Shown here piece after piece: positions 32,745 through 40,923 of a stretch of 64,000 nucleotides of DNA. The notes below the pieces were generated by a model. That model worked only from the letters and a program-made list of their open reading frames with translations, ran no database searches and was not told the DNA's origin. The stretch comes from Streptomyces geranii (GTDB taxonomy: Bacteria; Actinomycetota; Actinomycetes; Streptomycetales; Streptomycetaceae). A program made the position numbers and the translations under genes. The stretch lies in assembly GCF_002954775.1 (NCBI RefSeq), contig NZ_PJME01000018.1:62001-126000 (forward strand), written 5' to 3'. Each line of letters starts with the position of its first letter. The first letter of the stretch is position 1.

Positions 32745-33917
32745 GTGAACTTCGAGCTCAGCGAAGAGCAGCGCATGCTGCGCGAGGCCTCGCGCGACCT
32801 GCTGTCGGACCGGGCCCCGATCGAGCACGTCCGGGCCTGGATGGACCGCGACAAGGACGACGACGCCGATGTCGACCCCGAGGTCTGGCAGCTGACCGCC
32901 GACCTCGGCTGGCCGGGGCTCGGGCTGCCCGAGGAGTTCGGCGGCAGCGGCCAGGGCCTGGTCGAACTCGCCCTCGTGGCCGAGGAGATGGGCCGCGCTC
33001 TCGGGCGGGGCCCCTTCGCGCCTACAGCGATCGTCGGCAGGGCGCTCACCGACTCGGGTTCGCCCGAACTGCGTTCCGAGGTGCTGCCCGCCCTGGCCGC
33101 CGGATCGTCGTACGCCACCTGGGCGTTCGCCGAACCGAGGTCCCCCTGGTCCCTGGACGGAGTGAACACCACCGCACACACCCACGACGGAAACGGATCC
33201 GGGGCCGAATTCGTCCTCGACGGCGTCAAGACCGCCGTACAGGACGCGGGCGGCGCCCGGTGGCTCCTGGTCAGCGCACAACACGACGGCGTGCCCGCCT
33301 CGTTCCTCGTCGACCGCGCCGCCCCGGGCGTCACCGTCCGACGCCAACGCACCCTCGATCCGACGCGCGCGTTCCACGAGGTCCGCCTGGACGGCGTACG
33401 TGTGCCGCACGGCCGTCGGCTCGGCGCCGGGTCCGTCGAGATCCAGCGGCTGCTCGACGAGGCGTCGGTGCTGCGGTGCGCCGACGCGCTCGGGGTGATG
33501 CGGCGCATGCTGGAGCTGACCGTCGAACACACCACGTCCCGCGTGCAGTTCGGGCAGCCGATCGGCGCGTTCCAGGCCGTCAAGCACGCCGCCGCCGACA
33601 TGGCGCTCCTCGTGCACGGGGCCCAGGCCGCCACCCATTACGCGGCGATGGCCGCCGACGCGGGCACCGACGACGCGGCCCGCGCGGCCTGTGCGGCGGC
33701 CTCGTACGTCTCGGCGGGCGCGGGCGAAGTCGCGGCGAGGGCGCTCCAGTTGCACGGTGGGATCGGCTTCACCTGGGAGCACGACCTGCATCTGTATCTG
33801 CGCCGCGCCAGGGCCGACAGCGTGCTGTACGGCGACGCGGCCGTCCACCGCGACCGTCTGTGCACGCTCCTGCGGCCGTCCACCGGCGTCAACTCCCCCA
33901 CAACCGCCGCTTCCTGA
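32745..33917 (+). CDS. acyl-CoA dehydrogenase, beta-type (non-canonical active site)
   Basis: A 390-residue acyl-CoA dehydrogenase family protein and paralog of the gene at 12071. It has LPEEFGGSGQG and LQLHGGIGFTWEHD. The flavin motif is reduced to WAFAEPRSPWSLDG, and the C-terminal catalytic segment is replaced by RRARADSVLYGDAAVHRD without YGGTxE. This is the pattern of beta subunits in alpha2-beta2 dehydrogenases, so it may need an alpha-type partner such as 4788-5957. The start is GTG at 32745, directly after a -10-like element. The SDR gene follows 44 bases downstream on the same strand. Confidence 0.9.
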   Translation: MNFELSEEQRMLREASRDLLSDRAPIEHVRAWMDRDKDDDADVDPEVWQLTADLGWPGLGLPEEFGGSGQGLVELALVAEEMGRALGRGPFAPTAIVGRALTDSGSPELRSEVLPALAAGSSYATWAFAEPRSPWSLDGVNTTAHTHDGNGSGAEFVLDGVKTAVQDAGGARWLLVSAQHDGVPASFLVDRAAPGVTVRRQRTLDPTRAFHEVRLDGVRVPHGRRLGAGSVEIQRLLDEASVLRCADALGVMRRMLELTVEHTTSRVQFGQPIGAFQAVKHAAADMALLVHGAQAATHYAAMAADAGTDDAARAACAAASYVSAGAGEVAARALQLHGGIGFTWEHDLHLYLRRARADSVLYGDAAVHRDRLCTLLRPSTGVNSPTTAAS

Positions 33918-33961
33918 CAACCACCGCGTCCTGAACCGGCGAACAGACCCGAAAGGTTCCG

Positions 33962-34726
33962 ATGGAGATCAAGGGCAAGAAGGCCGTGGTGTTCGGCGGC
34001 GCTTCCGGCATGGGCCGGGCGACCGCCGAGCTGCTCGCGGCCCGGGGCGCCGAGGTCGCCGTGCTCGACCGTCCGGCGTCGGCCGGTGCGGAGGTCGCCG
34101 CCGCGTTCGGCGGGAGCTTCCACCCCGTGGACGTGACCGACTTCGCGGCGACGGAGGACGTGCTCGGTGCCGCCGTCGAGGCCCTGGGCGGGCTGCATGT
34201 GTCGGTCACGACGGCGGGCGGCGGCAGTGTGAAGCGCACGCTCGGCAAGGAGGGGCCGCACGACCTGGAGACCTTCCGCCGGGTGCTCGATCTGAACGCC
34301 GTGGCCACCTTCAACATCAGCCGGCTCGCCGCCGCGCACATGAGCCGCAACGAGCCCGAGGAGCCGGACGGCGAGCGGGGCGTCATCGTCAACACGTCGT
34401 CGATCGCGGCGTTCGAGGGGCAGATCGGGCAGGTCGCGTACTCGGCGGCGAAGGCGGCGATCGCCGGTATGAGCCTCACCATGGCCCGCGATCTCGGCTC
34501 GCTGGGCATCCGGGTCGTGGCCATCGCGCCCAGCCTGTTCGAGACGGGCGCCACCGAGAAGATCCCCGCCGAGGTGCGGGCGGCGCTGGTCAAGGACGCC
34601 GCGTTCCCGCGTCGCCTGGGCCGCCCCGAGGAGTACGCGAAGCTCGCGCTCGCCGTCGTCGACAACCCGATGCTGAACGGCCAGTGCCTGCGTCTCGACG
34701 CCGGCCAGCGGTTCGGCCCGAAGTGA
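33962..34726 (+). CDS. SDR family oxidoreductase (HSD10-like)
   Basis: A short-chain dehydrogenase of 254 aa, closely related to the gene at 1079 and sharing the AAFEGQIGQVAY segment. The nucleotide motif is FGGASGMG (11-18), with Phe in place of the usual Thr. The catalytic Ser, Tyr (VAYSAAK) and Lys are present. TTAGGG occupies the place of the usual NNAG. Likely a 3-hydroxyacyl-CoA dehydrogenase. It lies between the beta-type acyl-CoA dehydrogenase and a second SDR seven bases downstream, so this is a three-gene operon. It starts at ATG 33962 after GAAAGG. Confidence 0.92.
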   Translation: MEIKGKKAVVFGGASGMGRATAELLAARGAEVAVLDRPASAGAEVAAAFGGSFHPVDVTDFAATEDVLGAAVEALGGLHVSVTTAGGGSVKRTLGKEGPHDLETFRRVLDLNAVATFNISRLAAAHMSRNEPEEPDGERGVIVNTSSIAAFEGQIGQVAYSAAKAAIAGMSLTMARDLGSLGIRVVAIAPSLFETGATEKIPAEVRAALVKDAAFPRRLGRPEEYAKLALAVVDNPMLNGQCLRLDAGQRFGPK

Positions 34727-34733
34727 GGTCCTG

Positions 34734-35501
34734 ATGCCGGAAATCTCCCAACTCGCGGAACACCAGGGCAAGGTGGCCCTCATCACCGGCGGCGGCCGGG
34801 GCTTCGGCAAGGCGTTCGGGGAGGCCCTGTCGGCCCTCGGCGCGCATGTCGTGCTGGCCGACATCGACGGCGCCGCCGCGACCGAGGCCGCCGCCGAACT
34901 CACCGCGAAGGGCCTCGGCGCGACCGGCGTCACCTGCGACGTCGCCGACGAGGACGAGGTCGGCGCGGTCGTGGACGGGATCGTCGAACGCCACGGCGGG
35001 CTCGACATCCTGGTCAACAACGCGGGCCTGCACGCCGCCTACAACAAACCCTTCACCGAACTGGGCCTGGCCAAGGTGCGTCGCGTCCTCGACGTCAACG
35101 TCATGGGCACCGTCATCTGCACCCTCGCGGCCCAACAGGCCATGCGGGGCCGCCCCGGAGCCTCCGTCGTCAACATCTCCTCCTCGGCCGCCTACGCGAA
35201 CCGCAGCATCTACGGCGTCTCCAAACTGGCCGTACGCGGCCTGACCGTGGCGTTCGCAAGGGAGTTCGCCGCCGACGGCATCCGTGTCAACGCCATCGCC
35301 CCGGGCCTGATCTTCACGGACGCCGTACGGGCCCAGCTGTCCCCGGCGGAGGCGGACCGCGTCCGCGGCGAACAGATCCTGCCCCAGGAGGGGTTGGAGC
35401 AGGACATCGTGGAGGCGCTGCTGTATCTGGTGTCGCCGAGGGCGTCCTTCATCACGGGCGAGACGCTGCGCGTGACGGGCGGATTCGCGCTCTCGGTGTA
35501 G
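34734..35501 (+). CDS. SDR family oxidoreductase
   Basis: A classical short-chain dehydrogenase of 255 aa. It has TGGGRGFG near the N-terminus, ADIDGAA after beta-2 (Asp, so NAD preference), LVNNAG, the NISSSAAYANRSIYGVSK catalytic segment and RVNAIAPGL. It is the last gene of the catabolic island on this side and sits seven bases after another SDR, which suggests sequential or alternative oxidation of two hydroxyl groups. Substrate unknown. The 107 bases to the next gene contain the probable promoter of the CHAT locus. Confidence 0.93.
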   Translation: MPEISQLAEHQGKVALITGGGRGFGKAFGEALSALGAHVVLADIDGAAATEAAAELTAKGLGATGVTCDVADEDEVGAVVDGIVERHGGLDILVNNAGLHAAYNKPFTELGLAKVRRVLDVNVMGTVICTLAAQQAMRGRPGASVVNISSSAAYANRSIYGVSKLAVRGLTVAFAREFAADGIRVNAIAPGLIFTDAVRAQLSPAEADRVRGEQILPQEGLEQDIVEALLYLVSPRASFITGETLRVTGGFALSV

Positions 35502-35545
35502 GACATGCCGGACGTGGAACCGGCCGGAGTTCTCAGGCATATCCC

Positions 35546-35602
35546 TACACTTGCGGCCCAACTGTCCGTCATAGTGAGCGAAGGAGGCTGCCTGAAGGGG
35601 GA
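35546..35602 (+). promoter_or_regulatory. possible promoter and ribosome site of the CHAT locus
   Basis: TACACT (35546-35551) fits the TANNNT pattern of Streptomyces -10 elements. AAGGGGGA (35595-35602) is a strong ribosome site six bases before the ATG at 35609. No convincing -35 is seen, and no copy of the catabolic-island palindrome is present, so this locus seems to be separately controlled. Confidence 0.35.
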
Positions 35603-35608
35603 CTTGGC

Positions 35609-36121
35609 ATGTCGTTCTTCATCGTGCTCGTGGTGCTCGGCATCGTGGGTTTCGGCGTCGTCTCGCTCCGCGCGTCCCGCGAGAACGACGACTCGCCCGC
35701 ACCGGGCCGGACCGGGGCCGACCCCTCGGGGGAACCGCGTGACATTCCGCCGCTCTTCCCTGACTTCTTCCACGGGGTGCTCTTCTCGGTGGGCAAGGAG
35801 CCCACTCCGCAGAACCTGCTGGCGCTGTCCGAGTACATCTCCCAGATGATCAGCGCCAACGCCTACGGCTGGTTCCACCAGTTCGGCGACGCGGCGGCCG
35901 AGGCGCGCTTCAGCCGCCGCTTCCGTGGCGGGGGCCCCGAGGATCAGGCGCTGGAGAAAGTGCCCGACGACATGATCGACTTCCTGTGGGCCTGGAACCC
36001 CCGGGCGCGTGACGCGCTGCGTGAGTGGATCCCCCGTCTCGAAAGCGATCTCGCCGCGCCGAGCAGCAGACTGTGGCTCTACGGCGACGAGTTGCCGTTC
36101 GGGATGTGGGAGGACACCTGA
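35609..36121 (+). CDS. membrane-anchored small protein of the CHAT locus (paralog A)
   Basis: A 170-residue protein I cannot assign to a named family. Residues about 3-19 form one hydrophobic anchor (FFIVLVVLGIVGFGVVSL). They are followed by an Arg, an acidic/Pro linker and a soluble domain of about 125 residues. That domain shares blocks with the 186-residue protein at 40924: LFPDFFHGVL versus LFPYFYHSVL; TPQNLLALSEYI versus SGQNILALIEYV; DDMIDFLWAW versus DHVIDFLWAF; and LPFGMWEDT versus LPFDIWHLD. The domain is aromatic-rich and probably all-helical. The CHAT-protease gene starts one base after its stop, so the two are cotranscribed and coupled. It could be a partner, sensor or substrate of the protease; this is inference. 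Confidence 0.85.
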   Translation: MSFFIVLVVLGIVGFGVVSLRASRENDDSPAPGRTGADPSGEPRDIPPLFPDFFHGVLFSVGKEPTPQNLLALSEYISQMISANAYGWFHQFGDAAAEARFSRRFRGGGPEDQALEKVPDDMIDFLWAWNPRARDALREWIPRLESDLAAPSSRLWLYGDELPFGMWEDT

Positions 36122-36122
36122 C

Positions 36123-39100
36123 GTGCACGGTTCCCCTCTGGACGCGGTACGGGCCCGGCTGGACGGATTCCGCACCGGCGACGCGTGGGCGGTGCTCGCC
36201 CCGGAGGCCGAGCAGGACGCGGCACGCGCTGTGGAGCACCCCACCGCCGAGTCGGTGGCCGCCGTCGCCTGGCTCTACCAGTACCGCGCGGTGGCGACGG
36301 ACGAACTCGGCGGCGCCGACGCCCGGTTGGCGTTCCAGCTGTTCACCAAGGTCGCGAAGGCGCTGCCCGACGAACTGCCCGCGCATGTGGAGGCGTTGCT
36401 GCGGGCCGCCGCCGGGCCCGAGGACGCCCCCGCCGGGCGGCTGCAACAACTGCTGACCGACGCGGAGAACGCCCTGGACGACCCGGCGACAGCGACGGAT
36501 CCGGTCGCCCTCGACCAGTGGATCGACGTACTGCGCGCCTTCGACCGGACGGCCGTGGAGGAAGGCAGGCAGTATTCCCTCCTGGTCCTCCTCGGCATGT
36601 TCCTGCGCCGCCGGTTCCCCTGCGATCCGCAGGAGATCTGGCGGCTGGAGCAGGCCGCGGACTGTCTGCGGACCGCCGCCGGTGCCGTCCCGCCGCGTGA
36701 TGTCCTGGCCCATCTGCCCGCCTACAACCTCTGCGTCACACTCCTCGACCACTTCGAGGCGACCGGCGACACGGGCAAACTGAGTGCCGCGACCGACGCC
36801 TCCGAGCTGGCATTACGGAGCATCAGCCCCGCCCACGCCCACTACCCCCGGCTCGTCGTCCAGCGGGCGGACCTCCTGTGCACCCGGGCCCGCGTCGACG
36901 CCACCGAGGGACTGCTGAGCGAGGCAACTGAGCTGTGCAGGGCGGCCGTTCGGCAACTGCGTCCGGACAGCCCCATGGCACCGTTCGTCCACGCGACGGC
37001 CGCCCGCGTCCTGGGCGACCAGTACGTGGTCGGCCAGGACCTCACGCTGCTCCAGGAGGCTCTGGTGTCGGCGGAGGCGGCGGTGACCGGCCTGTCCGAC
37101 GACGGCGAGGCCCACCTCGCGTACGCGCGCCACGGCCGGCTGCTGTTCCTGCTGGGCCAGCGCACGGGTGACGTCGACGCCCTCGTGCGCGCGGTCGCGG
37201 CGCTCACCCTCGCGGCGGAGTCGTTGCCGCCCGGCCACGCCATGCGCGCCGTACACCTCAGCGACCTCGCGGACGCACGGTTCGAGCACCATCTCCGCAC
37301 CGGCGACGAGGAGTTGCTGCGCGCGGCCCGGGAGAGCGCACTGGCGTCCGTGGAGGTTCTGCAGCCCGGGGACACGGCCAACCCGCCGATGCTGGACACC
37401 CTCGCCCGCGTCCTGATCCGGTGCTACGAGGTGCAGGGCGACCCGCGTGAACTGGACACCGCCGTCGAACGGTTCAGGCACGCCGAGGAGTTGTGCCCGC
37501 CCGGCAGCCGCTCCCGCGCGCTGGCACTGCTGCACCTCGGCCACGCGCTGATGCTGCGTGCGGCGATCCTCACGGACGTGGGGGCGCGGAACGCCGCGTT
37601 CGACGAGGCGGAGGAGGTAGCCGAACTGGCCGTGGACGCCTGTCCGCCCGCCGGTCCGGATCAGCTGACCGCGCTCAACAACGCCGCCGCGGTGGCGCGT
37701 CGTCGCAGCGAGGGCGACCCCGTGGTCATCCGCCGTGCGGCGGACAGGTACCGGGACATCCTGCGGATGGGGGAACCCGGCACCGACCCGGTCCGGCTCG
37801 CGACGTTCAACCTGGGAGCCACGCTGCTCGACCTGTTCGAGACCGAGCGGGACCCCGGTCTCCGCGACGGCGCTCTCCTCGACGAGGCCGAACGCCTCCT
37901 GCGCGCCGCGGTGGCTGCGGCGCCACCGGGCCAACGCCACCACGCCACGGCTACGGCGACGCTCGCCCGCTGCCTCGTCCTGCGGGCCGGAGCGCCCACG
38001 GCCGAGAGCGTGGGCCTGCTGCGGGCCCACATCGCCGAGGGCGACGGGACGACGAGCGCGGAGCGGGTCTCCGCGGCCGTCGCGCTCGGCCGCATGCACG
38101 CCGACGCGGGACAGTGGCGGCCGGCCCGCGACGCCTTCGCCGACGCGATCGACCTGCTGGCCGCCCGGCTCGCCGACCGGGACGACGCCGTACGGGAACA
38201 CGGGGTCGCCTCGTTCTTCGGTCTCGCCTCGCAGGCCGCCGCGTGCGCGCTGGCGGCCGGGGACCCGGTGGCGGCCGTCACCCTGCTGGAACGGGGCCGC
38301 GGACTTCTCCTCCCCGTCGCCGCCCAGCCGCGTGACGAGGTGCTGGACACCGCCGGACGGACCGTCGCGATACTCAACGTGAGCCGTTACCGCTGCGACG
38401 CCCTGCTCGTCCGCGACGGACAGGTCACCGTCGTCCCTCTGCCCAAGGTGACGTACGACGCCGTCAACCGGCAGGCGGGCACGTTCCTTTGGGGCGTACA
38501 GCGGGGAGTCGAGCCGTTGCGCTCGGCCGAGGACCGCGACAAGGGCACGCGCGTCGCGGTGAACGGCGCGCTGCGCTGGCTGTGGCACACCACGGTCCGC
38601 CCCGTGCTCGACGCGGTAGGCCAGACCGGCCCGCACGGGCTGCCGCGCATCTGGTGGTGCCCGACCGGCATGCTGTCCTTCGTCCCACTGCACGCGGCCG
38701 GCGAGTACGCCTCCCTGTACGGCGGCAGCGGCGGGGAGTCCGCCGCGGACCACGTCATCTCGTCGTACACGACCACACTCCGCGCGCTGCGAGTGGCGGC
38801 GCACAGGGGATCAGTCGTCCTCGCCCCGCCGCCCGGCAACCCCCTCGTGGTCGTGCCCGAAACCCCGGACACGCGCCAACTCACCGCAGCCATGGCCGAG
38901 TTGCAGGCTCTACGACGGCTCTACCCGGGCTGTACGGAGCTGACCGGCCCGCAAGCCACGAAGGCCCGCATCCTGACGGAGCTGCCACGCCACACCTGGT
39001 TCCACTTCGCCGGACACGGCTCGCAGAACGTCCAGGTCGCCGGAAGCGCGCACCTCGTACCCCACGACCACGCGCTGCACGGAGGCATCGACGCGGACAC

Positions 39101-39425
39101 CCTGGGCGCCCTGAACCTCGACCACGCGGAACTGGCGTTCCTCTCCGCGTGCAGCACCGCCACCGGTCAACTCACCCTCGCCGACGACCAGGTCCATGTG
39201 GCGGGCATGCTCCTGGGCTCGGGGTTCCGCCATGTCGTCGCCGCCCAGTGGCCCGTACGGGACTCGGTGGCGGCGGAGGTCGCCACGGCGTTCCACCGCC
39301 GGGTCGCCGCAGCACCGGCGGGAGGCGTCGAGCCGGGGGTCGTACTGCACGAGGCTGTACGGGAGGTGCGCCGCTCGCATCCGGACCCGTACACGTGGGC
39401 TCCGTTCACGCACTACGGCCCGTGA
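36123..39425 (+). CDS. TPR-CHAT domain protein (caspase-like protease)
   Basis: A 1,100-residue cytoplasmic protein. I chose GTG 36123, one base after the preceding TGA; the frame is open to 36009, but that stretch lies inside the previous gene. Residues about 20-740 are alpha-helical TPR-like repeats. Residues about 760-1,100 form a CHAT domain, a C14 caspase-like protease. The catalytic dyad is visible: His965 in FHFAGHGSQN and Cys1010 in LAFLSACSTATG, 45 residues apart as in the family. CHAT proteins act as effectors or regulated proteases, including TPR-CHAT (Craspase) and gasdermin-activating systems. No signal peptide is seen. The flanking paralogous small proteins are candidate partners or targets. 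It converges on the membrane-protein gene with a 9-base gap. Confidence 0.92.
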   Translation: MHGSPLDAVRARLDGFRTGDAWAVLAPEAEQDAARAVEHPTAESVAAVAWLYQYRAVATDELGGADARLAFQLFTKVAKALPDELPAHVEALLRAAAGPEDAPAGRLQQLLTDAENALDDPATATDPVALDQWIDVLRAFDRTAVEEGRQYSLLVLLGMFLRRRFPCDPQEIWRLEQAADCLRTAAGAVPPRDVLAHLPAYNLCVTLLDHFEATGDTGKLSAATDASELALRSISPAHAHYPRLVVQRADLLCTRARVDATEGLLSEATELCRAAVRQLRPDSPMAPFVHATAARVLGDQYVVGQDLTLLQEALVSAEAAVTGLSDDGEAHLAYARHGRLLFLLGQRTGDVDALVRAVAALTLAAESLPPGHAMRAVHLSDLADARFEHHLRTGDEELLRAARESALASVEVLQPGDTANPPMLDTLARVLIRCYEVQGDPRELDTAVERFRHAEELCPPGSRSRALALLHLGHALMLRAAILTDVGARNAAFDEAEEVAELAVDACPPAGPDQLTALNNAAAVARRRSEGDPVVIRRAADRYRDILRMGEPGTDPVRLATFNLGATLLDLFETERDPGLRDGALLDEAERLLRAAVAAAPPGQRHHATATATLARCLVLRAGAPTAESVGLLRAHIAEGDGTTSAERVSAAVALGRMHADAGQWRPARDAFADAIDLLAARLADRDDAVREHGVASFFGLASQAAACALAAGDPVAAVTLLERGRGLLLPVAAQPRDEVLDTAGRTVAILNVSRYRCDALLVRDGQVTVVPLPKVTYDAVNRQAGTFLWGVQRGVEPLRSAEDRDKGTRVAVNGALRWLWHTTVRPVLDAVGQTGPHGLPRIWWCPTGMLSFVPLHAAGEYASLYGGSGGESAADHVISSYTTTLRALRVAAHRGSVVLAPPPGNPLVVVPETPDTRQLTAAMAELQALRRLYPGCTELTGPQATKARILTELPRHTWFHFAGHGSQNVQVAGSAHLVPHDHALHGGIDADTLGALNLDHAELAFLSACSTATGQLTLADDQVHVAGMLLGSGFRHVVAAQWPVRDSVAAEVATAFHRRVAAAPAGGVEPGVVLHEAVREVRRSHPDPYTWAPFTHYGP

Positions 39426-39434
39426 GCGAACCGG

Positions 39435-40379
39435 TCAGGGATCGGGGACGTACAGCAGTGCCCGGTCGTCGGACCCCCGGAGCACGGCTGCGGTCAGGCG
39501 CTCTCCGGCAGGTATCTCGGCGGCGGCATCGGCGGGGAGCGGGTGCCGCAGGGCCCGGTACAGATCCCCGCGATGGAGATCGAACGCGGCGCCCATCAGC
39601 ACGCCGAACTCCCGGCACGCGCCGGGCAGTACGCCGCACCACATCACGTACACGAAGGGGAGCGCGAGCAGCGCCCAGGGCGTGCGGAACGCGGCCGGCA
39701 GCAGCAGAAGTCCCCACACCCCGGCCGCCACCGCGCTGTCCACCTGCCGTCTGGCCGCCGCGAGGTCCTGACGCAGCAGGTCCGGCAGAAGTGTCCACAG
39801 ATGCGGCCACAGGACCGTCGCGTCGAGGCCGTACTTGTCGAGGGGTTCCGTCTCGGCGGCGCGCAGCGTGTTCCCCAGGGGCGTGGCAAGTGTGCGTTCG
39901 GGGCGGGGCGTCCAGCGCAGCCTCTCCTCCAGCCGACCGAGCCGAACCAACTCGCGGACATCGAGCGGCGGTCCTCCGCCCTGGGCGGCGGGCAGTCCCA
40001 GGCGCCGCCGCAACAACGCCTCCACCTCGGCCTCGTAGGCGGCGGCCCGGCGGATGTACCGCTCCCGCAGCCTGCGGCTCAGGGGCTCCGCCCAGCGGGG
40101 CCAGTACCCTTCGAGCAGCCGAAGCGCGGGCAGGGTCAACTGCTGCATGAGCAGGCTGGACGCGGCCAAGACCACCAGGCCGATCAGCAGCAGCGCCACC
40201 TGCTCCCCGGCTCCCAGCCCACCGAAGTCCCGCAGCCGCAGGGCGGCCTCCGCCCGGGGACGCCCGGTGCCGAGCAGCCACAGCACGGACAGCACCAGCC
40301 AGTAGACCGAGGCGGCGAACCCGGTGGCGAGCCAGCGCTCGACAAGCTTGCCGGCCGCCGCGTTCCAGAAGACCGTCAC
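39435..40379 (-). CDS. unidentified integral membrane protein of the CHAT locus
   Basis: A 314-residue protein with no family I recognise. Hydrophobic segments are visible at about 20-36 (FAASVYWLVLSVLWLL), 60-80 (VALLLIGLVVLAASSLL), 215-235 (VWGLLLLPAAF) and 238-258 (ALLALPFVYVMWCGVL). A charged, Arg-rich cytoplasmic-type region lies between the two pairs, and a soluble C-terminal tail contains FDLHRGDLYRALRHPL and GERLTAAVLRG. ATG at 40379 overlaps the stop of the upstream zinc-ribbon-like gene (ATGA). The stop is nine bases from the stop of the convergent CHAT gene. The tight packing suggests one functional locus. A membrane effector or anchor is possible but unproven. Confidence 0.8.
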   Translation of the reverse strand: MTVFWNAAAGKLVERWLATGFAASVYWLVLSVLWLLGTGRPRAEAALRLRDFGGLGAGEQVALLLIGLVVLAASSLLMQQLTLPALRLLEGYWPRWAEPLSRRLRERYIRRAAAYEAEVEALLRRRLGLPAAQGGGPPLDVRELVRLGRLEERLRWTPRPERTLATPLGNTLRAAETEPLDKYGLDATVLWPHLWTLLPDLLRQDLAAARRQVDSAVAAGVWGLLLLPAAFRTPWALLALPFVYVMWCGVLPGACREFGVLMGAAFDLHRGDLYRALRHPLPADAAAEIPAGERLTAAVLRGSDDRALLYVPDP

Positions 40380-40771
40380 GAGGGAGCCCGGCTGAGCAGG
40401 CGGTTGCAGGACGCGCAGTAGGGAACCTGTTGCCGGAGGTTCCTACGGAGGAAGCTGTCGGGCGCCGCACAACCGTCCGTCCGACAAACGAACAGGGTGG
40501 CCCCGGACAAACCTGCGGCCGACGCTCGACCGATCGGCGCCGAGTACCCGCTGGGCAGCGCCCGGTACTCGTCCTCGCCGCCCGGCCGCACCCGTATCCA
40601 TGCCACCAGCCGGTCATCGGCGACGAGCACCCGCCGCAGCGCCTCGTCCCCCGGCACGGCCAACGCCTGCCGGATCTCGTGATCGACCCGCCCGGCGTCC
40701 GCACCCACGATCCGCGGCAGCGCCGCCAGCAACTCCCGGGCCAGAACCCGCAGCCTGGTGCTCTCCGTCAC
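40376..40771 (-). CDS. small protein with C-terminal zinc-ribbon-like motif
   Basis: A 131-residue protein of unknown function. The N-terminal 60 residues are helical and rich in Arg/Leu (RVLARELLAALPRIV). The middle (VLVADDRLVAWIRVRPGG) looks like beta strands. The C-terminus carries four cysteines as C-x4-C-x17-C-x2-C (VCRTDGC to YCASC), a pattern that can bind one zinc ion. The start is ATG 40771. It is cotranscribed with the membrane protein (4-base overlap) and divergent from paralog B at 40924. Nucleic-acid or protein binding is possible. It could also be an adaptor in a CHAT-based system. Neither is shown. Confidence 0.75.
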   Translation of the reverse strand: MTESTRLRVLARELLAALPRIVGADAGRVDHEIRQALAVPGDEALRRVLVADDRLVAWIRVRPGGEDEYRALPSGYSAPIGRASAAGLSGATLFVCRTDGCAAPDSFLRRNLRQQVPYCASCNRLLSRAPS

Positions 40772-40923
40772 GTGTCCCCCAGCACTGGTACGAACGGGTC
40801 ACGAGTGTGGCACGCGACGCCACCACCGGGCGACGGAAATCGCCAACTCCCGTTCAGAACCGTGCAATCGCCTTCATACTCTCCCTCATCGACCCCGTGC
40901 ACCTGTGAGGAGCGGCCGAGTCC
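40772..40923. other. divergent intergenic region of the CHAT locus
   Basis: 152 bases between the zinc-ribbon-like gene and paralog B. TACTCT at 40877-40882 is a possible plus-strand -10. GAGGAG at 40908-40913 is the ribosome site for paralog B. No palindrome like those of the catabolic island is present. Confidence 0.4.

Noticed and set aside
36813..38804. A 663-codon open frame on the minus strand
   Set aside because: It is antisense to the TPR part of the CHAT gene, rich in Arg/Gly/Val, with no domain.
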